From NCBI GenBank assembly GCA_002412595.1, contig DHVJ01000029.1, positions 1-8,876 of the forward strand: a stretch of 8,876 bases of DNA, read 5' to 3'. This document shows positions 1 to 5,731 of the stretch, piece by piece. The stretch's first letter is position 1. Every line of letters begins with the position of its first letter. The notes below the pieces were generated by a model. That model did no database searches, was not told the origin of the DNA, and worked only from the letters and a program-made list of their open reading frames with translations. The translations under genes and the position numbers were made by a program. Source of the stretch: Anaerolineaceae bacterium UBA5211 (GTDB lineage: Bacteria > Chloroflexota > Anaerolineae > Anaerolineales > Anaerolineaceae).

Positions 1-638
1 CGCGCGGTGCGGATGCCGTGGATTTCCACAGAAAGCGCAAAGCGGTCCAACAGCTGCGGGCGCAGTTCACCTTCTTCAGGGTTCATAGTACCCACTAGAA
101 TGAAGCGGGCCGGGTGAGAAAAAGAAATACCTTCACGTTCCACAATATTCATACCCATGGCGGCTGAATCCAACAGCACATCCACCACATGGTCATCTAA
201 CAGGTTGACTTCGTCGATATAGAGCAATCCGCGGTTAGCCGCCGCCAAAATGCCGGCATCGAAGCGGCGTTCCCCTTTTTGGATGGCCGACTCGATATCC
301 AGCGTGCCCACCACACGGTCTTCTGTCGCCGAAACCGGCAGATCTACAAAAGGCGTGCGGCGCAGCGCGACAGGCAGTTCCTCACCGCGCTCAACACGCT
401 CGCGGCACTCGGTGCACCAGGTTTCCGGGTGATCCGGGTCGCAGGCAAAACGGCAGTCTTCCACTACCCTGACGTGCGGCAGCAGAGCCGCCAGTGCACG
501 CGCGGCCGTGGATTTGGCCGTGCCGCGTTCGCCGCGGATTAAAACACCACCGATGCGGGGTTCAACCGCGTTTAAAATCAGAGCGCGTTTCATGCGCTCT
601 TGACCAACAATCGCTGTGAAGGGATAAATAACTCTCAT
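1..638 (-). CDS. Mg/Co-chelatase-type AAA+ ATPase (ChlI/BchI family), C-terminus cut by window edge
   Basis: The minus strand from the ATG at 638 reads open to the window edge, giving 212 residues that begin MRVIYPFTAIVGQERMKRAL. This is the ATPase motor of a chelatase that inserts Mg or Co into a tetrapyrrole. Walker A is GERGTAKST (residues 36-44) and Walker B is LLYIDEV (138-144). The sensor region GTMNPEEGELRPQLLDRF lies at 183-200, an excellent ChlI match. Four cysteines (62, 66, 75, 78) sit in an insert with CDPDHPE, as I remember for the chelatase branch linked to cobaltochelatase and often fused to a ChlD/VWA half. Whether this copy is fused cannot be seen. An AAAGGA ribosome site (complement of about 649-654) lies about 10 bases before the ATG and supports this start. 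In a probable non-phototroph, cobalamin synthesis or salvage is the likelier role; that is inference. Confidence 0.93.
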   Translation of the reverse strand, partial: MRVIYPFTAIVGQERMKRALILNAVEPRIGGVLIRGERGTAKSTAARALAALLPHVRVVEDCRFACDPDHPETWCTECRERVERGEELPVALRRTPFVDLPVSATEDRVVGTLDIESAIQKGERRFDAGILAAANRGLLYIDEVNLLDDHVVDVLLDSAAMGMNIVEREGISFSHPARFILVGTMNPEEGELRPQLLDRFALSVEIHGIRTA

Positions 639-751
639 TCGACTATGTTCCTTTATTTTTAGGGTTGCCCAGTAAGTTTACCACCAGGGTCAATCACTTA
701 CAAAGATACGAAATCTCTCAAATTTCATCCAAAAGCAGCGCTTCCTTCCTT

Positions 752-757
752 TATAAT
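752..757 (+). promoter_or_regulatory. Sigma-70 -10 element (TATAAT) for the CHAP gene
   Basis: A perfect TATAAT lies 37 bases before the ATG at 795, putting the transcript start near 764 and leaving a leader of about 30 bases. No convincing -35 lies 16-18 bases upstream, so this half is weak or needs an activator. The 156-base gap 639-794 must also hold the promoter of the minus-strand chelatase gene, but I could not pick that one out. Confidence 0.5.
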
Positions 758-794
758 ACAAGCAAATTCTCGCTCACTCGATCCATAATTGGCT

Positions 795-1925
795 ATGATT
801 CGAAAAGAAAAGCGCTCATTTCGCTCCCAAATTTTACCGTTTTTTTTGGAAAAAAACTGGTGGATAAACAGTCTTCCGCTGGTTGCATTACTCATCACGG
901 CCGCAGCTCCGTTGAAGAGCAGCGCCAATAGCGAATTTGAAGAGCGCGGTTATAACCTGCTTTCCACCCCATCACAGATAGTCCTAAAGGGAGAAGACAT
1001 CCTGGGTGGGCAAGGTGTAAGCGTAATTTACCCCGAACAGGGTCCGCTGGATTTCAGCGGCTATATCCCCTTCCAGTACCAATGCACCGCGGGCGGCTGC
1101 TACCAGTGCATTGAATTCACCCTGTGGTTGTATGAAGAACAATTAGGCTATCCCTATAAATGGCCCGGCGCCATTTGGAGCCCGTACCAGCTCATTGGCG
1201 TGGTGCAAACCGCCAACCAGGTGGCGTACCAGGTTGAAAGCGGCTTGCTCTCGCCGGAAAGCGCCCAATACCTGCTCTATGAACCCTACACAGACCTGGA
1301 ATATTACCCCAACGGCAGCCCGGTTCCACCCCAGGCCGGCGATATCCTTATCTCAGCTGACGGCGGGCATTCCATGGTGGTCAACCGCGTCGGCGGCGAT
1401 CAGCTGGAAATTGTCCAGCAGAACGCCTGGGAATTAACCGCCGACCCGCAGCCCGTCCCGTTGGAGATGCGCCAGGTATATGATTCATCCGGCAGCTATT
1501 CTGTACAAAACAACATGGGCTGGATCCATTCGCCCCGCTGGGAAGTAAAATTTGCCCAAACAGAAGCCGTACAGGCCTCCGATGAGTCCATCCAGTGGAC
1601 GCGCAATGCCGCTGCGCTAAACGTCAACTTATCCGCAGATTACCTCACAAAATTGGCCGCCAGCCCGCTAGGAGAAACACCCTATCTGATCGCACACAAA
1701 CTTTCCAACTCCGGCGCGCTGCAGTTTACCAATCTGGATTACATCACCTGTACCCTGCGCCAGCTTGGCAGCCTATTACAGCGTGAAGCCTCTCTGCGCG
1801 AAGCGGATGCGTTACAAATTGACATACCGTATTTTGGCAGCACCATTACCATTGTGGATAGCAGCCAGCCATCCAGCGGCACCCCGCTTGAATATCCTTT
1901 AAATACCTGCGGCTGGAATGGTTGA
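795..1925 (+). CDS. Exported or membrane-tethered CHAP-domain cysteine amidase/peptidase
   Basis: A 376-residue protein from the ATG at 795; a TTG at 789 in the same frame would add two residues, and neither has a clear ribosome site. The N-terminus is basic (MIRKEKRSFRSQ) followed by a hydrophobic stretch at about residues 26-41, so a signal peptide or anchor is likely. The CHAP (NlpC/P60-like) domain follows: the catalytic Cys is C105 in YQCIEF, the His is H192 in GGHSMVV after the typical GDILIS strand, and N210 in QQNAW is the likely third residue. Two extra cysteines (97, 102) flank the nucleophile. CHAP enzymes usually cut peptidoglycan stem peptides or cross-bridges. Residues about 255-376 form a second domain I do not recognise, ending in a Cys-containing CGWNG tail. 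It diverges from the chelatase gene. The CHAP call is firm; substrate and final location are not. Confidence 0.8.
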   Translation: MIRKEKRSFRSQILPFFLEKNWWINSLPLVALLITAAAPLKSSANSEFEERGYNLLSTPSQIVLKGEDILGGQGVSVIYPEQGPLDFSGYIPFQYQCTAGGCYQCIEFTLWLYEEQLGYPYKWPGAIWSPYQLIGVVQTANQVAYQVESGLLSPESAQYLLYEPYTDLEYYPNGSPVPPQAGDILISADGGHSMVVNRVGGDQLEIVQQNAWELTADPQPVPLEMRQVYDSSGSYSVQNNMGWIHSPRWEVKFAQTEAVQASDESIQWTRNAAALNVNLSADYLTKLAASPLGETPYLIAHKLSNSGALQFTNLDYITCTLRQLGSLLQREASLREADALQIDIPYFGSTITIVDSSQPSSGTPLEYPLNTCGWNG

Positions 1926-1948
1926 AATCCATCAGGTCTGGATATAAT
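1922..1948 (+). promoter_or_regulatory. Candidate promoter for the acetyltransferase-corA unit
   Basis: TATAAT at 1943-1948 has TTGAAA at 1922-1927 upstream. The 15-base spacer is shorter than the usual 16-18, so the -10 is more credible than the pair. A start near 1955 gives a leader of about 60 bases before the ATG at 2015. No terminator is seen between the CHAP gene and this site, so read-through is possible. Confidence 0.45.
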
Positions 1949-2014
1949 CAATAAAAGGGTTGTGTAATTCCCTTCTCCTAAAAACCATATTCGGTATTTA
2001 TTGTTGAGGAGCTT

Positions 2015-2518
2015 ATGCACGCAGTGAACCTGATTCACGAAAATCATTCGGACCAATATTTTGTCAGCAGCGACCCGGATAAATTAGATATCCCTTTCAT
2101 TCATAACTGGATGGCAAATGAATCCTACTGGGCGGCTGATATTCCTCTTAAATTACTAGAACGCACACTGGAAAACTCCTTATGCTTCGGGGTCTATCAG
2201 AACGATGGAACGCAGGTGGGTTTTGGCCGGGTGGTGACCGATTTCACTACCATTGCCTGGTTAACGGATGTATTTATTACGGAAGAGCACCGCGGTAAGG
2301 GACTCTCGCGCTTTCTGATGGATACCATTCTGGCACATCCTGAATTGCGGGTCGTGCGGCGCTGGCTGCTGGGGACTGACCACGCCCACGGACTATACCG
2401 CAAATACGGTTTTAAGAACCTGGACCACCCGGAAAATTTCCTGACCAAACACCGCAGTCAAATGTATCAAGACGAGCAGTATCGCGATTTACTGGATAAG
2501 TTTTTGCAGGAACTGTAA
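2015..2518 (+). CDS. GNAT-family N-acetyltransferase
   Basis: A 167-residue single-domain protein, full length for a small cytoplasmic acetyltransferase that moves an acetyl group from acetyl-CoA to an amine. Motif A, which binds the pantetheine and pyrophosphate of CoA, is DVFITEEHRGKGLSRFLM with RGKG at residues 93-96. The C-terminal LYRKYGF (about 127-133) is the usual motif B end. An ESYWA block near residues 36-40 and GFGRVVTDF near 69-77 match a common uncharacterised GNAT subgroup, so the substrate is unknown. The start is backed by TTGAGGAG just upstream. The corA gene begins 15 bases after the stop, so the two are probably co-transcribed, though I see no functional tie between them. 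Confidence 0.9.
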   Translation: MHAVNLIHENHSDQYFVSSDPDKLDIPFIHNWMANESYWAADIPLKLLERTLENSLCFGVYQNDGTQVGFGRVVTDFTTIAWLTDVFITEEHRGKGLSRFLMDTILAHPELRVVRRWLLGTDHAHGLYRKYGFKNLDHPENFLTKHRSQMYQDEQYRDLLDKFLQEL

Positions 2519-2533
2519 AACGGAGGAAAATGC

Positions 2534-3514
2534 ATGCGTATTCTGGCGGAAAATGTACAGCACGGTTTTGAGAATCTTAATCCGACGGACATTAAAAAGA
2601 TCATGTCCGAACAGACCGGGATGATATGGCTGGACCTGAACGGTGATGAACTGGAAGTCTGCCGGCAGGTGATGGAAGACGTGTTCCACTTTCACCCGCT
2701 GGCGGTGGATGATGCGCTGGTGGAAACGCATATCCCTAAAATTGATGATTGGGGCGATTATTTTTACCTGGCATTGGAAGGCGTCCATTCGGAACAGCTG
2801 CTGGATGATATCAATAAATCCCTGGAACTGGATGTATTCATGGGTAAGCAATACATTGTCACCTACCATCCACAGACCATCCGTGCCGTCGAAGTAGTAT
2901 GGGCCAACTGCCTGCGCGACCAGCGCCTGATGCAGCGCGGCAGCAATTACCTGCTCTACCAGATCATGGATGAATTGGCCAACGAATATATGCTGCTGAT
3001 TGACCGCCTGGATGAACGGGTGGAAGACATTGAAGATCAGGTTATGAAAGAACCCGACTCCGATCTGCTGCAATCCATCTTTCGCATAAAACGTTCACTG
3101 CTGAACATGCGCCGCATTGTGGCGCCGCAGCGCGAAGTGCTCAATAAACTCTCGCGCGGTGATTTCGAGCTGGTCAGCCAAAAAGAGCGCATGTATTACC
3201 GCGATGTGTACGACCACTTGGTGCGCGTGCAGGACATCACCGAGAACCTGCGCGATTTGGTCAGCGGAGCGCTGGATACTTACCTGTCGGTAGTCAACAA
3301 CCGCTTGAACGACATCATGAAAACACTGACCCTTATCACCACGCTGTTCATGCCGCTTTCCTTTTTAACCGGTTTCTTCGGCATGAATTTTTTTGAACCC
3401 AGCGGAGGCATGCGCGGTTGGACCAGCATGCTGCCTTTTATCATTACACTGACGGTCATGGTTGGCATGCCGCTGGGCATGTTCCTGTGGATGCGCAAAC
3501 GCGCCTGGATGTAA
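2534..3514 (+). CDS. corA: CorA-type magnesium transporter
   Basis: A 326-residue CorA-family inner-membrane channel for Mg2+ (sometimes Co2+ or Ni2+), working as a pentamer. The large N-terminal cytoplasmic domain contains LAVDDAL and a YIVTYH strand, followed by the long stalk helix rich in charged residues (about 150-255). Two membrane helices follow: TM1 at about 262-282 ends in the selectivity signature GMN (283-285), and TM2 at about 298-318 precedes the basic tail RKRAWM. All family hallmarks and the usual length are present, so it should be functional. GGAGG at 2522-2526 sits 7 bases before the ATG at 2534. A second ATG at 2530 is out of frame and stops after 13 codons. Likely co-transcribed with the acetyltransferase. 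No Mg-sensing leader is apparent in the 15-base gap. Confidence 0.95.
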   Translation: MRILAENVQHGFENLNPTDIKKIMSEQTGMIWLDLNGDELEVCRQVMEDVFHFHPLAVDDALVETHIPKIDDWGDYFYLALEGVHSEQLLDDINKSLELDVFMGKQYIVTYHPQTIRAVEVVWANCLRDQRLMQRGSNYLLYQIMDELANEYMLLIDRLDERVEDIEDQVMKEPDSDLLQSIFRIKRSLLNMRRIVAPQREVLNKLSRGDFELVSQKERMYYRDVYDHLVRVQDITENLRDLVSGALDTYLSVVNNRLNDIMKTLTLITTLFMPLSFLTGFFGMNFFEPSGGMRGWTSMLPFIITLTVMVGMPLGMFLWMRKRAWM

Positions 3515-3535
3515 TATAAGGAAGAAGAAAAACAT

Positions 3536-3619
3536 ATGGATGGGCACAGCCGGGTTGATGTGGTGGTCATTGGGAAAGCGCTGCAATTGAATTTCGGCAG
3601 CATGTCCGCGCTTATCTAA
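3536..3619 (+). CDS. Doubtful 27-codon ORF after corA, or start of a lost gene
   Basis: An ATG at 3536 opens 27 codons ending TAA at 3617-3619, with an AAGGAAGAAG purine run about 10-18 bases upstream that could act as a ribosome site. The peptide begins MDGHSRVDVVVIGKALQLNF, which reads like the first strand of a nucleotide- or sugar-binding enzyme that stops abruptly. Base composition is like the coding regions nearby and unlike the AT-rich stretch right after it. It could be a true small protein, the 5' end of a gene truncated by deletion, or chance. I cannot name a family. Confidence 0.25.
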   Translation: MDGHSRVDVVVIGKALQLNFGSMSALI

Positions 3620-4255
3620 TCCCGATTCAATGCCGCCTATCCATGACAAGGCAGGCTAAATTGTCATTTCTGTCTGCAATTTCGCCCATCATTATTTTTT
3701 CCGAATAGAGTTGCGCAATCGCTTTAGTTGGAGTAACATATTTCCGCACCAATGTGAACATTAACAGAAGCAGTAAACCCAATTATCCCCAAGATAAGGT
3801 CAAAATTGATAGCGGGAAAAATCCATTTCTACAGAACTGGACCTCAAACTGCCTGCCGTAACAGGTGAACCCACTAGCAAATTGCTGCTTTGAAATTATG
3901 CGTTATTTATGGAGCAATGCTTGCAGAGAAACGCGTAATCAACTTGCCCAATTCAATTTAACGCCCGGATTTCATTCTTTGCATAATTCAGAAATCCAAA
4001 TTTCATATCAAAACCAAAGTAATCAGCACAAGGTGCTTTTCTAAATTACAAATTTTTTGTAAACGTACGAGGAAGATCACACCAAATATTTTTCAATTTG
4101 CCATACCCGTCAAACCGGTGGTTTCTAGATTGAATAAAATTTATTGTTAAGTAAAGAAGGTGAATATCGTCGAAACATAAGGGAATGAAAAGATCAGAAA
4201 AATATATAGTTTGAAAAATTTTATCAATAAACCAGCAAAATAAAGGAAAACAGAA
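3620..4255. other. AT-rich intergenic stretch, no recognisable gene
   Basis: About 636 bases without a recognisable coding region on either strand and clearly richer in A and T than the genes around it. I see no tRNA, rRNA, riboswitch or repeat array. Small structures present: ATGACAA/TTGTCAT arms at 3643-3667; a 5-bp AGCAC/GTGCT hairpin with a short T run at 4025-4040; a TTACAAA/TTTGTAA palindrome at 4046-4062; and AAACC/GGTTT at 4112-4124. A TATAGT hexamer at 4205-4210 could be a -10 for the alcohol dehydrogenase, but no fitting -35 precedes it. It may hold the dehydrogenase promoter and leader, remnants of decayed genes, or an unrecognised small RNA. Confidence 0.5.
3643..3667 (+). terminator. 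Weak hairpin downstream of corA
   Basis: ATGACAA (3643-3649) and TTGTCAT (3661-3667) form a 7-bp stem with an 11-base loop, 128 bases after the corA stop. The stem is AT-rich and is followed by TTCTGTC rather than a run of T, so it is a poor intrinsic terminator. No better candidate was seen before the dehydrogenase gene. Confidence 0.2.
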
Positions 4256-5431
4256 ATGTTGAATTTTGAACTTGAATTTCCGACCAAATTAATCTTTGGG
4301 AAAGGCAGTGTCGATAAAGTCGGTAAGGAAGTAGCTAAATATGGTAAGAAAGTCCTGATCCACCACGACGGCGGCGATTACCTAACAGAACTTTTAAATA
4401 AAGTGAAAGGCCTTTTGGAAGCAGAAGGTTTGACTGTGCTCGAATTGGGCGGCGTTGTACCCAACCCGCATTATACGTTGATCCAAAAAGGCGTCGAGCT
4501 GTGCCGCAAAGAGAACGTCGATTTCGTGCTAGCCATCGGCGGCGGTAGCGTGATGGACAGTTCCAAAGCCATTGCCTTCTTCACCAAAAACGAAGGCGAT
4601 CTGACCGAATATGCCAGTTACCGCAAAATGTCGCCCGACTGCCTGCCCCTCGGCACCATCGTGACTATGCCCGGCACCGGCAGCGAGATTTCCAATAACG
4701 CCATGGTTGTGGACGACCGCGGCGATACATGGATCAAATACCCGCTATTCCAGGGTTCCTTCCGCTTCAAATTCGCCGTCATGGATCCGGAGTTGACTTA
4801 CTCCCTGCCGCTGAAACAAACCGTTTCCGGCACCTTCGATATCATCTCGCACACTATGGAACGCTATTTCAACGGCGAGAACCATGTCAACCTGTCCAAC
4901 CGGCTGTGCGAAGCCAACATGCTGACCATCATGGATGAAGTCAGGAAGGTTATCAAAAACCCGCGCAATTACGAAGCCCGCGCCAATCTGTTCCTGGCCG
5001 CCACCCTTGGCAACAGTCCCATCATCGAAATGGGCGCGTCTTCTGATTGGGCTGTGCACGGCGTGGAGAACCCCGTGACCACCACCTTCCACAAAACCCA
5101 CGGCACCTGCCTGGCCATCATCACCCCGGCCTGGATGAAATACGTTTACAAGCGCGATCTGCCCAAGTTCGCCGAATTTGCCACGCGCGTCATGGGCGTC
5201 CCGGCGGATTTCTATGACCTGGAAACCACCGCGCTGCGCGGCATCGAAGCGCTGGAGCAGTTCATCAAAGAGATCGGTCTGCCCACGCGTTTGTCCGAGA
5301 TCGGCGTGACCGAGGATAGCTTCGAAGCCCTGGCCGACCACGCCACCATAGATGTCGGTGTGGAACGCGTCGGTATGGTTTCCCAATTGACCCGCGATGA
5401 AGTGCTGGAAATTTACCGGTTAGCAAAATAA
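4256..5431 (+). CDS. Iron-dependent alcohol dehydrogenase, group III, YqhD/BdhA-like
   Basis: A 391-residue cytoplasmic enzyme of the usual family length, interconverting aldehydes or ketones and alcohols with a nicotinamide cofactor, typically as a redox sink in fermenters. The Rossmann-like N-terminal half carries GGGSVMD (95-101) and the family signature MPGTGSE (138-144). The four metal ligands are all present: D195 and H199 in FDIISHTMERYF, H268 in WAVHGVEN, and H282 in HKTHGT. The overall pattern (FPTKLIFGKG start, HGVEN, THGTCLA) fits the butanol dehydrogenase branch. The cofactor loop at 37-41 reads HDGGD where YqhD has YGGGS, so NADPH preference should not be assumed. AAAGGA at 4242-4247 lies about 9 bases before the ATG. 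It stands alone: a long spacer upstream and its own terminator downstream. Confidence 0.93.
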   Translation: MLNFELEFPTKLIFGKGSVDKVGKEVAKYGKKVLIHHDGGDYLTELLNKVKGLLEAEGLTVLELGGVVPNPHYTLIQKGVELCRKENVDFVLAIGGGSVMDSSKAIAFFTKNEGDLTEYASYRKMSPDCLPLGTIVTMPGTGSEISNNAMVVDDRGDTWIKYPLFQGSFRFKFAVMDPELTYSLPLKQTVSGTFDIISHTMERYFNGENHVNLSNRLCEANMLTIMDEVRKVIKNPRNYEARANLFLAATLGNSPIIEMGASSDWAVHGVENPVTTTFHKTHGTCLAIITPAWMKYVYKRDLPKFAEFATRVMGVPADFYDLETTALRGIEALEQFIKEIGLPTRLSEIGVTEDSFEALADHATIDVGVERVGMVSQLTRDEVLEIYRLAK

Positions 5432-5454
5432 CATACCTTCATATCACTTAATAT

Positions 5455-5506
5455 AATATCGGGCCGCGGCGATTCTAAAATCCAAATTGCGGCCCGATAT
5501 TTTTTT
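5455..5506 (+). terminator. Strong intrinsic terminator after the alcohol dehydrogenase
   Basis: Bases 5455-5467 (AATATCGGGCCGC) pair perfectly with 5489-5501 (GCGGCCCGATATT), a 13-bp stem around a 21-base loop, followed by an unbroken T run to 5506. It lies 24 bases past the stop codon and separates the dehydrogenase from the next operon. Confidence 0.92.
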
Positions 5507-5644
5507 ATCTCATCCGCTCCGCTCATAAAATTTACGTGAGCTTAAAATTCTGAATTTGGTTGAGGGGTATATCGGATGCCATATTGCTTATAATTAATGC
5601 TGGCTGGAAGGTGCGAAACATGCGTATCTCCCTACAAATCATAT

Positions 5645-5661
5645 ATAGATTATTAATCTAT
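5645..5661. promoter_or_regulatory. Perfect 17-base palindrome abutting the -35 box
   Basis: ATAGATTA and TAATCTAT are perfect 8-base arms about a central T at 5653. The last base is the first base of the TTGACA -35, where an activator or second regulator would sit. AT richness raises the odds of chance, and no regulator is assigned. Confidence 0.4.
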
Positions 5662-5689
5662 TGACAACCCCAACAAAAAATCCTATACT
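5661..5689 (+). promoter_or_regulatory. Near-consensus sigma-70 promoter of the GntR-E1 operon
   Basis: The -35 is TTGACA (5661-5666), a perfect match. The -10 is TATACT (5684-5689), five of six, with an ideal 17-base spacer. Transcription should start near 5695-5697, inside the palindrome that follows, leaving a leader of about 35 bases. A promoter this strong next to an operator suggests high output that is normally repressed. Confidence 0.85.
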
Positions 5690-5719
5690 TTGGTATAGTG
5701 GTCTGACCAATATACCAAA
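5689..5719. promoter_or_regulatory. 31-bp GntR/FadR-type operator palindrome
   Basis: Fourteen of 15 base pairs match about the centre at 5704: outer arms TTTGGTATA and TATACCAAA, inner arms TGGTC and GACCA, with the single mismatch at 5698/5710. The core TGGTCTGACCA fits the TGGTNNNACCA pattern of FadR-subfamily GntR repressors. It covers the predicted start site and ends 12 bases before the ATG of a gene encoding a GntR winged helix, so autoregulation is the natural reading. Binding is not shown by sequence alone. Confidence 0.85.
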
Positions 5720-5731
5720 AGCGAGGCACAT

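Noticed and set aside
665..931. Plus-strand 88-codon frame overlapping the start of the CHAP gene
   Set aside because: It starts in the promoter region, has no recognisable domain, and is displaced by the CHAP signal-peptide frame.
3627..3782. Minus-strand open frame of 51 codons with a leucine-rich start (TTG at 3782, ATG at 3761)
   Set aside because: No ribosome site, no recognisable family, and the frame is short enough to arise by chance; kept only as a possible relic of a lost gene.
4025..4062. Small hairpin AGCAC/GTGCT with a T run, and the TTACAAA/TTTGTAA palindrome
   Set aside because: Arms of 5-7 bp in AT-rich sequence are expected by chance, and no gene upstream needs a terminator there.
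4211..4227. TTGAAAAATTTTATCAA as a possible FNR- or Rex-like site before the alcohol dehydrogenase
   Set aside because: Half-site spacing and symmetry do not fit either consensus, and it lies in very AT-rich DNA.
4745..5386. Long minus-strand frame opposite the alcohol dehydrogenase, with similar ones opposite corA (2489-3073) and the E1 gene (5756-6400)
   Set aside because: These are mirror frames of strongly coding plus-strand genes, with low-complexity H/G/V-rich translations and no domain.
5555..5573. Possible extra GntR half-sites (TTTGGT and GGTATA) upstream of the promoter
   Set aside because: Only loose similarity to the 31-bp operator, with no symmetric partner.
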